NCBI GenBank assembly: GCA_023101885.1
Contig: JALPQD010000411.1
Span: 496,001-560,000 of the forward strand
Reading direction: 5' to 3'
Source of the DNA: Typhlomys cinereus
Lineage: Eukaryota; Chordata; Mammalia; Rodentia; Platacanthomyidae
DNA: 64,000 bases
Shown here piece by piece: positions 13,150 to 25,130 of this stretch. Positions within the stretch are counted from its first letter, which is position 1. Each line of letters starts with the position of its first letter. Both the position numbers and the translations under genes were made by a program. The notes beneath the pieces were generated by a model. The model ran no database searches. It was not told the origin of the DNA and was given only the letters and a program-made list of their open reading frames with translations.

Positions 13150-13520
13150 TGTTCCAGGTACTTTTCTTTTTGTTGCTGGGAGATAATACTCATATTCCTT
13201 AGGAGAGAAAAGAGTATTTATTTGCCTTATGGTTCCAAAGAGAACATGACAGGAACTGCACAGTAGAAGACATGGTTCAAAGGTAAAAACAGAAGTGAGT
13301 TTAGGTCAGCACAGCCATTAGGGGGCAGAGAAAAAAGGAAGAGGAAGCAGAGTCAGGCTACCAAACTTCAAGGCCCACTTCCTGTGACATCCCTTCCTCT
13401 AGCAAGGCTCTATTTCCCAAAAGTACCACAGCCTTCCCAACATTAAAATCAGCTAAAGATTCAAATACATGAGCCAGTAAGGGAGGAGGAGGGGTATCAA
13501 GTCACATTCAAGCCATGATA
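13150..13520 (-). mobile_element. Antisense MaLR-type LTR
   Basis: Reverse-complement order of a rodent MaLR LTR: 'tttttgttgctgggagataatact', 'gagtatttatttgccttatggtt', 'gcacagccattagggggcagag', then 'cattaaaatcagctaaag' and 'cacattcaagccatga'. Ends are approximate and no target duplication was resolved. Confidence 0.55.
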
Positions 13521-14837
13521 AGTTACATGACTAATAAATGACATACTATAATTTGGATTTGCTGACCCCACATCTGACCATCCTTGAATTCAACCAACTG
13601 AATTCATCATTATGAGAAAGCAGAAATCTATTCAGTTTCCCCATGGAAATAACAAAGCCATGTTCTGCATTCTCAACTCAGACCATCTGCTAACTAACAT
13701 CTTCACAAGCAAGATGAACCCAGGTGAGCTAGACACATTGCACCAGCGTGTTTACGCACACAGAGGAACATACCACACACAGGCAGGCAAAATAGTTTCC
13801 GAACCTGACGTTCAATATGAGTAGACTTGACTACTAAAGATTCTCCTCACTAACTTTACATAACTTTAATGTAATCAAAGCATGCCAGCTTAAGTCAGAG
13901 TTCTACAATGTATGAGTGGCATTGCCATAAAGGCAAACAAAATTCTATAGTTGTCTACCACCACATACCCAAACCACAAAGAAGAGTGATCCTTGGACAT
14001 GCCCTTTTTCTTTGTGCATTCTTTTATTTTCCCAAAGTTTCACTGCAGTGAGGCAAAGCTTCCACAAGTGAATTCTTTGGCTATAGCAGCAATAACAATA
14101 AATGGCTTCTGTTCTTCTTAAGCTTTGCTGAATTCACTATTTCTTCCAAACACTGGAAGAATTGGAGTTTGCAGATGCTGGCTTCTCCTATTCAAGTGTG
14201 CTAGGAAACAAACTTCTAAATTCTAATGTATAAATTATTTTATGATCTTTATAAACAAACCCATATGTTGATATTTTACAGCTTCATAAATAATATGACT
14301 ATGGGTTTGTAGCTGATTAAACTTCTCTGGCTGTGTAATTTGTCCTTCATAGGGTAGCAGATACTAGTTACTAAGACAAAGCTGAAACTCTTAGGGACTC
14401 CCTAATCTGATATATCTACTATTCTCTCATTGCCCACGGATAATTCAATAATTGAATTATTTGAATGGTGCACCAATGAGCTGAGACTCTCCGAGGCAAA
14501 GAGTTTTGGTCTAACAAATATATTCAAAAGAGTATTGCTTAGACAAAAATAGATTTAGAAAGGGAATTTGGGATTTTAGAAATACCACTGCATTGATTTT
14601 CTTCACATTTTCTGAATATAGAAATCATTTTTTTTTCACTAGAAGAAATTGTCAAGGTTTTGAGAATTTGAAGGAGAGCCTGGGATTTGTGATTAGATCA
14701 GACCTGAGATACAACCCAGATGTTCTGCCCTTTTTCATGTTTTTAAAATATGCAACATTTGGATAGATTCCCAACATTAAGTTTTGTGGCAGTTTATATT
14801 TTACTACAATTTATGGATTGCATAACAAATAACAAGT
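13521..14837. other. Unique AT-rich sequence, nothing recognised
   Basis: No known repeat or coding signal is visible. Confidence 0.45.
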
Positions 14838-14847
14838 AATTAATGCA

Positions 14848-15145
14848 GGAACTGTAGAGATAGCTCAGGGAATAAGCCTCTGCCTCACAAGCAGAAGGAT
14901 CTGAGTTCAGATTCTGATTCCACCTAAAAAACACCAGACAGAAATGAAGGTAGCCTGTACTTGCCCTGGAAGGCAAAGCCTGGAAAACCACAGAGCAAAG
15001 CAATAGGGAGGTAGAGCAATCCAAGATGATTCCAGAAGTCACTTGGGTGTTCACAGGCACATAGTGCCCTCAGATACACACACACAGACAGCCATATATG
15101 CAAATACGCATACACACATGCACACATACACACATGTAGAAAAGA
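14848..15145 (+). mobile_element. B2-like SINE, old subfamily
   Basis: The head 'actgtagagatagctcaggg' and B box 'gagttcagattc' precede the old body ('aaaacaccagacagaaatg', 'tgattccagaagtcacttggg') and an irregular CA/CATA tail. The target duplication aattaatgca lies at 14,838-14,847 and 15,146-15,155. Confidence 0.88.
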
Positions 15146-15155
15146 AATTAATGCA

Positions 15156-15789
15156 ATAACACATACAATAATAGTTATAGTAAGATCATAACTGATAAAA
15201 ACTGACAGTTTGCATTTTCCTGATGGCTAAGGATACTAACAATTTTCCTAATGCTTATTGGCCACTTGGGGTTCTTCCTTTCAGAATTTCTTCTAGGTTC
15301 ATTCATCCATTTATTTCTACCATTCACTCTTCTCACAACCAAGATATTCAAGATCTCTTCCATCTGGCCTTGCCTGTGCTTACTTGGGAAGTCTACTGCT
15401 GCCCCCTTCAGTCGATGTGAACTAATGCCACCATCTTCCTAAGAAGATCTTTTTCTCCTGGTGAATCAAAATTTTGATTCATTTGAGTTTTAGTAAAATG
15501 AATATTAATCTGACTGTCACAGTAACAAAAGCATAGAAAGACTATCACAATAAACAATTTTGAATCACCTGTCGTATTATCCTGGATTATGGCTTTATGG
15601 TAGCAGGAAAGCAGTGACGGAGAAATGATTAATTCACCCAAACCCTTCCAATAATAAGGCATGCATACATAACTTTGTTGATGAATTTGAAGAATAGATT
15701 CCAGAATTTTCTTGGGACTATAACAATTTAAGGTTGGGACAATGTGTGGCCTTTTAAGTGTGCTTAGTCCTGAACAAACAGGAGATACT
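15156..15789. other. Unique sequence, nothing recognised
   Basis: No known repeat is visible. The long minus-strand open frame reaching into this stretch owes its length mainly to the adjacent microsatellite. Confidence 0.45.
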
Positions 15790-16020
<231 letters not shown>

Positions 16021-17219
16021 TACATCTATAATATCTTCGATGTTCCAACTTTGTCAACATATTTAAACTCTATAAACTAGTATTGCCTGCAAATATTAAT
16101 ATTAATAACACTTATAGCACTACTACAAATACGAAATGAAATAATGTATCTCATGTCCTTTCATATAATGTGGAACACAGCATAATTACAGCTTTAAATA
16201 TCTTCAGGAATTTTTATTGGACTTTTATGGAATTTGATGAAACTACACATATTTGCAATTAAATTAGTATTGCCTAACAAACACACATGATGATGATGAT
16301 TAGATTCTATTTCTGAACAAGGAACAAATCAAAAACATGTGCTCATATATCACAACCTTACATATTCTGTATGTAAGCTTGTTATGCATTGGAAGCACTT
16401 GAGATGGTGAAAAGCCCTTAGTGTAATAAACAGGATGATCTTTTGCTGTAATCATAACAGAATGCCTAGCCTATTTACAAAGAGACTTAGCAAATATTGT
16501 GACAGATATTTATTTTGTGTGTTTACAATTCTTACATAAATTTTAGCAATAAAACAACCAAAGTACCAGCCTACTGTGAGTAAGCAGGAAAAGAGGTTTT
16601 ATGTAATCAGTGATCAGAGCTTCCATAACAGAACTAGAAGAGGGAGTTTTTGTAGTATGCTTTAAGAGATTTTTTTATAACACTATAATCGCTTCACACT
16701 GAATTCATTTACTTTTTCACCATATCTATGCAATATTCTTTCTAAGATTCAAATACAGTAGCCACCTTTATCAAGTACATCTCTCAGGATCTTTGCAAAC
16801 CTGATTTTCTCTCTTGTTTCTTAGTTCTACCTTCCATACTCGGCTCATTACTAATATGTGAATCTTAGTCATTAGACTTTCTTATTTTTCCTCCCTACAT
16901 TTGGGATTTAACTTTTCTAACTCCAAGATCCCAGGCCCCTAGGGACTCCCACTGCTATTCAAAGTCAGATTTTTTTCTCCCCACCTGATTCTTTTAGAGA
17001 GGCAGAGATGAAAACAAAGCAAGTACAAGATGATATTATTAAATGCCATTTAGTAGATTCACACATAAAGAAATATTACAAGCAATTTCAATGCTGTTAT
17101 TATATCTCATGTCAGGAACTTTCTAAGTGCACGACAAAGTTCATGGTGTATATTCGAACGACTCCAAAAGAATCTTGTGGCCTAAAAGAAGGTCTCAGTT
17201 CATCATGACAGAGAAGGCT
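16021..17219. other. Unique AT-rich sequence, nothing recognised
   Basis: No recognisable repeat or exon. A GAT triplet run lies at about 16,289-16,302. Confidence 0.45.
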
Positions 17220-17466
17220 TGATGACACAGCTGTGTTGTAAAGAGCCTTTCTTGGTCAACTAGAAGGGAGAGAACTCAGACCAGAGTTACAGCCAGGTAA
17301 GACCTGTAAAGTTAAGCTTGTCTCTTTAGTGATCTACTTTTGCCAGGTACACCCAATTCCTAGAGCAATACAGCCCTCAAAACAGTGCCATAAGCTAAAC
17401 ACCAAAGTGTTTAAAAAAAAAACAAGTTTATAGGGGAGGGAAGAATTTCATATTCAAATGATGACA
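17220..17466 (-). mobile_element. MaLR-type element, 3' LTR (5' part), antisense
   Basis: On the minus strand the LTR would start TGTCATCATTTGAATATG at 17,466. On the plus strand the order 'cccaattcctagagcaatacagccct...aaacaccaaagtgtt...tcatattcaaatgatgaca' is that of a reversed rodent MaLR LTR. The distal end near 17,220 is estimated. Confidence 0.5.
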
Positions 17467-18155
17467 TTCTTTCTCTCATTTCAAAAAACTCATGGCAATC
17501 ACATAATGCAAAATGCATTAAACCCAACTTTTTATTCCTTTCCCATAATCTCACAGTCTCAATACTATTTAAAATTTAAAGTCTAAAGACTCTTCTTAAA
17601 CTCAAGGCAAATTCTCAACTCAGAGTCTATATACAAATCAAGACACAAGATGCAAATCTCTAATATACTAGGGTACAGAGTAAACATACCTATTCCAAAA
17701 GGAGAGATTAGAAAGGTTAGAGGAAATGACAGAAATCTAGCAGTGTAGACATTAACTCCTGCAGCTCCACGTCCTGGCATTCAAGGCTCCTGCTGGCATC
17801 GCATGAACCCCAAGGGCTTAAACCTTGCCACTTTCAATCCATGGAGACTCCATCAAATTCTCAGGATACAGGGGAAAAAATGTCAACATAATGCAATACA
17901 AATGACCTCTAGCTCAACTCCCCAGCGGGTGGGTCCTCATTCCCACGGGACACTTCATCAGCATAGTATTTAATGCTCATGGATTTTATCAGCATTCTGC
18001 TCCCCTGAACCAGCATGGCCTATTCAGCTTTGCTTCCAGCATTTTAAGCTTTCATTTCCAAGCTTTTCCATATCCTTCCTACGAAAGCTCCAAAAGTCGA
18101 TACTACAGAACGAGGCTTATTGCAACAACAACCTTATTTCTCTGCGACCACCTTT
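17467..18155 (-). mobile_element. MaLR-type internal region remnant, antisense
   Basis: The 17,467-17,482 segment reads on the minus strand as a polypurine-tract-like gaaatgagagaaagaa directly before the LTR start. The following plus-strand text ('tttttattcctttcccataatc', 'atttaaaatttaaagtctaaagactcttctt') matches remembered rodent MaLR internal sequence. At about 690 bp it is much shorter than a complete internal region. No coding capacity is seen. Confidence 0.45.
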
Positions 18156-18480
18156 TTTTTAATTAGCTACTTTTCCAGTCACTGCGACAAAACACCTGAT
18201 AGAAGCAATTTAAGGGGGAAAAGATTGATTTTGACACACGGGTGTGAAAGACTCAGCCCATCATTGAAGGGAGACATGACAGGTGAAGTCAAAGCATGTG
18301 TGAAAGACTCTTCATCGTGGCCAACCAGGAAGCAGAGGAGAGTGATCATTACAAAGGTTTCTTATTCCAGCAGACCTGCTCCAGAGCCTTTCAGACAGCC
18401 TCCCAGCTGAGCACCAAGTATACAAATGAGCTAGTCAGGGATATTTCAGATTCAAGCCCTGACACCGGAAGTTCTACCTA
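18156..18480 (-). mobile_element. MaLR-type element, 5' LTR (3' part), antisense
   Basis: The plus strand begins 'ttagctacttttccagtcactgcgacaaaacacctgatagaagcaattt' in pieces, the reverse complement of a MaLR LTR 3' end. Together with 17,220-18,155 it gives the minus-strand order LTR - internal - LTR. Confidence 0.5.
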
Positions 18481-18619
18481 ATACATCTTAAAGGCAAAAC
18501 TTGAAGGGATTCAACTAAGTAATGTAAATACATTCACAAAAAATACCAATACCATTAACACAAATAATTTTATGTAGACAAATTTGGACAAGATGCTGTT
18601 CACGGCAGATGGAATCCAG

Positions 18620-20480
18620 TAATGAATTCTCAGACAGATGAGAAGGAATGTGAGAACTATAATATAGGGAATAATTCAGTTGATCCAGAGCCAGAACTGG
18701 TGCAGAAGCTAGAATCAGAAGACAAGAACATCAAAGTAGACGTGAAACATACATCACACAATCAGAAACTTGTTCAGAGAGGAATGAAATGCATATTTTT
18801 TATTATTTTAGTGCATCCTACATGAATATAGTGAATTTATGATAAAGAATCAAATCAAAATTTTAAAAGCAAAAATACAGTGTGTGATTTGGAAATATAG
18901 TAAATGAAAGTAAGAACAGATTAGATATTGTAGAAGAGGAATAAATTTGAATAAATAGAATGCCTTGAAATGGAACAAAGATTAGAAAAGAATCATTCAG
19001 AGGGTAATTCATGAGATGACAAGGACAAGCAACTTAACATATTAGTAATTGAAGTCTTGGATTTAGGGACAAATGGAATTATCTAAAACAAAATCTAAAG
19101 AGATAACAGCTGACATGTTTCACAATTTGATGAAAACTATGACCTCATTGATCCAAGAAGCTAGACACACCACAGGAATCAGAATCTAAACATATGAAGA
19201 TATATCCTAATCACAACTCTTAAATTTAGTGATGAAGAAAACTATTAAAAATTATCAGAAGGAAAATGCCAAAGCACACATAAAACAAAGGACTGGAGCT
19301 TGATTCTTTTATCCCCAATGAAAACAAAAAAGCAGAGGAAAAAATACATTGTCAATCTCACTCCATATCCAGAAAAATATCCTTTTAAAATTACAATAAC
19401 ATAAAAACATGAACACATCATACAAACTTGATTGAATTTGTCACTAAAAAAGACTCCAATAAATGATAAAGGAAGCATTCAGACATAAAGAAACTGATAT
19501 GAAATGGAAATAAAAATTTGTATAAGGAATAACAAAAAGCACAAATATGAAGCAAAGCTAACAGAACTATTAAGAAGAAACACAAAAGAATACACAATTA
19601 AAGTTAATATTTCAACATTCGTCTTCAAATAATTTCTAGAATAACCAACCAACAAAACTTTAAAATATTTGAATAACACTAACAACAACCTTGACCTAAC
19701 AAATTAGTACTTATAGAACTTCCACCAAACAAGAGTAGAATATATATCAAAATGCATGAGACATTTAACAATATAGACACTACATGACCCATTAGATATA
19801 ATCTCAATAAAAGTAAAAATATTCCAACCATACAAAGTATGTTCTTTAATCACAATGGAATAAAATTTAAAATCAAATAGAAATACCACAGGAAAAAATT
19901 CTCAGGAGTGTATTAAAATTATTAATGATGTATTTTTAATACACTAGACTGAAGTATTGTTCACTCTTTTCAAAGAAGAAAACAAAGGAAGGTATCATGA
20001 AACAAGGAAGATAAACCTAGAGTACAACATATTAATCAAAATAAGATGGATGTCAAAGGAAAAATACTACATGATACCATTTACAACAAGGAATCTAAGA
20101 AGCAGAGGGAAGGATAGTGGCCCCCATGGACAGGAGGAAGCAGGGAATGAGGAGGTATTAATAAACACTTGTTTTTCAAAATGAGTGTATCCAAGAAATC
20201 TATACAGCCTAGTCCCTAAAGTTAAAGATAATTATACTAAACACCTGAAGTTTTGCTGAAAGGTGAACTTTATGTAAAGTATTCTTACCATAAAACAAAT
20301 ACAAAGAAAGAACGGGAACTTTCAGAGGTGACAGATAGAATTATGGCGCTGACCGTGGAGACGGACTGATGAGTCATTAAGCTCATTATGTCAGACACAG
20401 TAAGTATGTACCACTCTTGTATGCTGACCATAACTTAAAAGTACTTAAAAAAACAAAAACAAAGTATAATACTGAAGAGT
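18620..20480 (+). mobile_element. Old L1 (L1M-like) with a large internal deletion
   Basis: Several blocks follow L1 order. A 5'/ORF1-side block at about 19,090-19,250 has 'gagataacagctgacatgtttcacaatttgatgaaaac' type text. A block at 19,330-19,520 resembles 'aattctatacccagcaaaaatatc' of L1M. ORF2 endonuclease/linker sequence lies at 19,690-19,890 ('ttagtacttatagaacttcc', 'gttctttaatcacaatggaata'). A typical L1M 3' UTR follows at 20,030-20,460. Most of the reverse transcriptase region is absent between about 19,900 and 20,030. No open frame survives. Confidence 0.6.
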
Positions 20481-20597
20481 AATTTCATTAATGAGAAAAG
20501 TACACTTTAGTTTTGCATTTTTTTCATATCTTAGAAAATTATTTTTGTTCTGAAAATACAGAAGTAATGTTTTCTTTTGCTTTCATGATAATGAGAT

Positions 20598-20643
20598 TTT
20601 TTATTTTTGAAACAGGGTCTCATGTATCCCAGGCTGGGCTCTG
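20598..20643 (-). mobile_element. B1 SINE fragment, antisense
   Basis: The plus strand reads 'tttttgaaacagggtctcatg...cccaggctgggctctgg', the reverse complement of the B1 3' part. Only about 45 bp is left. Confidence 0.6.
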
Positions 20644-20929
20644 GACCATTTCTTCCTTTTTAACTAACAGGCAGTGTGTGATAAATAGCATTTGCCTTTG
20701 ATAAGAAAACCCAGTTATAGACCTGGAGGTGCCGTTACCCCGATAACTTGGGAAAAACCTCTAAAACCATTCTGTATCTCTTTCCTGATCCATAAATTAT
20801 GGTAGTTGGATTAAAGGATTTCTGTGGAATCTTCTGGCTTTTTGATTCTAGTGCTCTATAAAGTACTATAAAGCTCTTCTCTGGCGGAAACATAATTCAC
20901 ATTTATTTATTGTCATGGTATGATAATTC

Positions 20930-20955
20930 ACACACACACACGCGCGTGCACATAC
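20930..20955 (+). repeat. Short (CA)n with CG interruptions
   Basis: CA repeat followed by 'cgcgcgtgcacatac', a short alternating purine-pyrimidine stretch. Confidence 0.8.
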
Positions 20956-20984
20956 AGGACCACCATCACCATATTCTATGCTCT

Positions 20985-21130
20985 GATTTTATAAGTTTAA
21001 TTATTTCAGATTCCTCATATAATTGGGATTGTGCAATATTTACCTGTCCTTTTGTATCTGACTTGTTTCACCTGACATACTGTGCTCCATTTCTATCTGT
21101 GTTATTGGAATATCTGACATGTGTCTTCTT
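20985..21130 (-). mobile_element. L1 3' end fragment, antisense
   Basis: Plus-strand 'gtgcaatatttacctgtcct', 'tctgacttgtttcacctgacata' and 'ctccatttctatctgtgttattgg' is the reverse complement of an old L1 ORF2 end. About 145 bp, diverged. Confidence 0.55.
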
Positions 21131-23339
21131 AGTGTCAGGAGGAAGTCATTTTGTAACATAGGCTCAAAGACAAAAAGAAAAGCCCTGTCTGAAGAAGATG
21201 CTCTTTCTTAGCAGACATCTCAGCTGCTGCGTACCCATGCTCCTGTGCCCACTGGTAACCACATCCCAGGGGGAAAGCGGTTACCACATATACTAATTCC
21301 ATCAGTCCCACTTCAATTGCCAGTGCTAGAAGCACTCGGGTCACTATCAAATGAATGGTAGTCATCTAGTTCTGCACAGAGCCACAATTCCCCACACCCC
21401 CATTGAAAAAAAAAAAAAAAAAGCAAAGCAGGGTCTGGACCAGTGAGGTCATTGTCCAGAGAAAGCTGGTCCCTGTTTACAGGGATTGCTACCCTCAGTA
21501 AAGCTATGTGGTCATGAAAGCACTCAGCCCTTGGAATGCCACACAGCTGTCTCACGGCCGCAACCTTACTTCCAAGGGACAATCAGCTTACTCACAGCAT
21601 GTGTTTTTAGGAGAGAATTAACAAAACCTTTTGGGCCTAAGTGAGAAGGAAACCACTAAAGAAGAAAACAGATTCCTAAGGGATGAAAAGGACAAATCCC
21701 ATCCTGGAAACTTTCTTCCTGGGCTGGAACAGAAACTTCTCTGGACCCTTCCTGGTTCTCACAAGCTGGAGTTTCCTGTCAATACAGACTACAGGGGCTG
21801 AGCCACAGGGCTATCATAGAAAGCAGATCATGGCCAATTAATATTCTTCTTAACCACATATAATGGACTCCAATACACTTTGCCTCAGATTCCATTATTT
21901 TTTGCTGTGTCCCCATATAGCGCTATGTAGACTGAGACAGTGTCATTACTGGGGGTGGGGGGGGGTGAATAAACATCAGACAGTAAATGATCTCCACTGT
22001 ATACTCAGTGTAATTACTAGTTCTCTCTGGGAAACAATCCATGCATAAAGAGACCAGAAAACCCAACATCCACAGACACCGCTCCAGGCATAAGGCTATT
22101 GTCTTAGGACAAGGGACCAGAGATGCTACTGTCACATGTCATTATGGAAAGTCAAAGTGACATGCATATTCTGCAAGATTGCCCTCCCAAGTCTGTGTGC
22201 ATGGAACCGCCAGGGCACACACAAAGAAAATGACTGTGCCATCCCTAATTGGCACAACACAAAAATGAGTGGATAAAGCTGGCTGGGACAGGAAAGGCCT
22301 CTGATAATCTCCCATTATTCAGGGATGCTTCGCCAGCTGCCAGAGCCAAATCCCACCACATCCAGTCCTCATCTTTGGGACCCAGTGAGGTGCAAACAAA
22401 AGGATCAACCAGGATTTCGTGTTCGTTCAAAATTACAGCATACATTCAGTGTTCCCAGACCTGCCACGGGCCTCCTTCACTAGAGATCTGGGCCTCGTGC
22501 CTGGAAATCTCAAAGGACACTAGGAAGAGGCGATAGACAAAATCGTGCTGCTAGTACAAAAGTATTCAAATTTGGAACAGAAATATCTGAGGATCTAACC
22601 AAAGTAAAAAAACCTACATGTAGAAAAAGACTTTTTTTTTTTTTTTGCAAAAGGTTATCTGTAACATTAAAATTTCACAAAACTACAAATACTACTAACC
22701 TAAAAATTTCAAAAAGCCACAGACAGTAATGGTCTGAAACTAAGGCTCGCCATATATCTTCCTATGACATATCATCAATTCTTTGTAATTACTTATGAAT
22801 TTATAATAATATGGAAAATCCTAGGATAAAAAGAAACTACACAATTATAAACAAAAATATCATGCCAAATATTTGAAAGAACATTCAAATCATTGACAAG
22901 TTTAAAACAAAGTTTGGAAAAACACAATCCCCAAATGCTAAAATTAGTGGTGCTAGAATTTGGTTGCTAACAGAGTGGTTTTCTTTGTTTCAATATCTTT
23001 TCTTTTCAAAGTGTTCTATAAAATAATTCTGTCATTTGCAATAAAAAAGAGATCAAAACAGTTTCAGTGGAACTTTGTCCAGATTTTAAGCTAAAGATTA
23101 ATTAAAATGTGCATTTTAAAACAATTTTAATTTCCTTACTTTCCAAGGTACCTGCTGCTGGGTGTTGATCCCTAGGATGAAAGTCCTACTTTGGTCTCCC
23201 CAACGCCACCCTCCAAATTTTTTCAGTTTAAGAAGGTTAAATTGCTTTTCGATATGCCAAAACAATATTTAATAGCCCAAGGTTTCCATTTTCATTTCCA
23301 AAAAATAACGCACTTCAGTGAAACATGTTTCCTATTTTA
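21131..23339. other. Unique sequence with A/T homopolymers
   Basis: Contains an A run at 21,406-21,422 and a T run near 22,631-22,646. No repeat family or coding signal is recognised in the remainder. Confidence 0.45.
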
Positions 23340-23765
23340 ACTGATTTTTTTTCTTTGACGATATGCATGTTTATATGCATGATTGCTCTCAACCCCTGCA
23401 TCTTCTCTTACCACCTTCCTACCCCACACTTTTCTAATTAAAGCTGGGAGTAGCATTTGTTTGTGGTCTAAACACAGATAGCTAGAAAGCAGTTTGACTC
23501 TGTGTTGATACAGCTCACAACAGAAGTACCCAACCCCTTGCCCCACAGAGACTATGACATCCTCAGGCATGATTTATAGCTGGGTTTACCATGTACCCTT
23601 GCCATCCCCACATAACCTCTTCATGCTTCCCATTTTTTAGTTTTATCTAAAGACCCACTGAGTTTAACAAGGACCTTCTCTGTGACTATGGCTCTGGGAC
23701 TATCATCGAAGCTTGGTGGGCTCAAGCCATGTACACACAATAGATAACAATGACTCTAATGACTC

Positions 23766-23862
<97 letters not shown>

Positions 23863-23974
23863 TATCAATGGCCAATATTCAGCAAGCATGGGTAGCCTCC
23901 AACACTTTCCCTACCAATGACTGGCTATTGACAAAGAAACACTGTTCAGGTAACCACAACTGCTATGAGTGCAT
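23340..23974. mobile_element. Rodent interspersed repeat, left part (family not named)
   Basis: Phrases such as 'gcagtttgactctgtgttgatacagctcacaacagaagtacc' and 'aggtaaccacaactgctatgagtg' resemble a common rodent long repeat, possibly 3' sequence of an old L1. It is split by the TC/TG tract and by the LTR at 23,975, and continues at 24,622. The name and strand are not certain. Confidence 0.4.
23769..23862 (+). repeat. Compound (TC)n(TG)n microsatellite
   Basis: About 46 bp of TC followed directly by about 47 bp of TG. It produces a chance open frame in each direction. Confidence 0.98.
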
Positions 23975-24621
23975 TGTAGGGGTTGTCAGGCCTAAAAGTC
24001 TGTCTTTGGAGAATGACATATTAGCATCTAAAACTGGCAATTGGTAGGGGCTCCTCCCTTTGGAAATTGAGTTTGCCTCTTGTCTACATAGACAATGGGA
24101 GGTGAATTCCTTCCTCTGAGAGTTGAGTTTACCTCCTGTCTATTCTTGGATGGCTTTTGTTCTTAGGACTGGCTGGGTTATCACCTCCCCCTCTAGTTCC
24201 TTCCCTACACATTTGAATTATGCTAATGCATGGACCAGGTAACTCTGTTTTGAGGCATTCATCTGTCCATTCCCTTTTAGCAACTAAGTGTCATGCCTGT
24301 TTTTCTCTACCTAGAGACATTTTGTCTGGTCACACACAGCAAGTAGATGTCACTCCTGCCTTTTCTTTGTTAACTGGAATGTATATGTTTTACATAATCC
24401 TATAAAGAATTTGGTCCTGCTCTTCTTTGATGTTTTCCTGAATTTGGCCCTGCTCCTTGATTGTTTTCCTATAAATACTCATGTATGCTACAATAAAGTT
24501 GGCTTGGATGATGGAGGACATCCTAGGCTCCCTCTGACCCGAAGCCTGATCAATGCCTACCGCTCCCATTTCTGTTTCCTACATGTAAGTTTAGGTTTAT
24601 GCTGGTTTGTGGGCCTCGACA
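23975..24621 (+). mobile_element. Solo LTR, class II (ERVK)-like
   Basis: A 647-bp element begins TGTAGGGG and ends TCGACA, with a perfect 6-bp target duplication GTGCAT (23,969-23,974 and 24,622-24,627). A 6-bp duplication is usual for ERVK/IAP-type elements. A TATA-like TATAAATA lies at 24,471 and an AATAAAG polyadenylation signal at about 24,493. No internal region remains, so this is the product of LTR-LTR recombination. Family name not recognised. Confidence 0.82.
24471..24478 (+). promoter_or_regulatory. LTR TATA-like box
   Basis: TATAAATA lies about 22 bp upstream of the LTR's AATAAA. This is the usual compact U3/R arrangement, in which transcription would start between the two. Activity is not shown. 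Confidence 0.5.
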
Positions 24622-25130
24622 GTGCATGAGCATAACGTCTATGTTATGTCAATAAGATGACATTTTTGCAGCATCTCTCCTTTGCTTCTGACTCTCACAT
24701 TTTTCCTGCCCTCTCTTCCACAGTGTTCCCTAAGCTTTAAAGTGATAAAAGAGTCTTGTTTACTTGTTGCATTCAGACATCATTTATTTTAAGTACCTTA
24801 GGCAGTCATGAGAGTGTATTCACTGCCTTTCACTACAAAAGGGAGATTTCTTGATTAAGACTAGGAAGTAGTATTTGTCTAGGGATATTTAGAAGACAGT
24901 TTGACTATATGTCAGTTTAGCTCAACAACAGAAGTAGGTTTTCCCCATGGGGCTTATGATCTCCCTAGGAATGGGTTTATGACTCGGTCTACAATTCCGG
25001 GTATGGCGTCTTACCAGGAGCACGCTTCTTTGACTAGAATGATGCTAAAGGTTAGTGAATGATAGGACTATAACCGCAGACTGCCACAACAGAACTGGAG
25101 GGAAGGATGAGCAATCTGCCTGATTCTAAA
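24622..25130. mobile_element. Rodent interspersed repeat, right part
   Basis: Continues the repeat of 23,340-23,974 ('tttttcctgccctctcttccacagtgttccctaagc'). It also contains a second copy of the unit seen at 23,440-23,600 ('agtatttgtctagggatatttagaagacagtttgac...caacaacagaagtagg'), so the element has internally repeated units. Confidence 0.4.

Noticed and set aside
20930..20955. Z-DNA-forming promoter element
   Set aside because: Only about 25 bp of alternating CA/CG, with no promoter features nearby.
23975..24621. A complete endogenous retrovirus
   Set aside because: Only one LTR between the two 6-bp duplications; no primer-binding site, gag or pol sequence.
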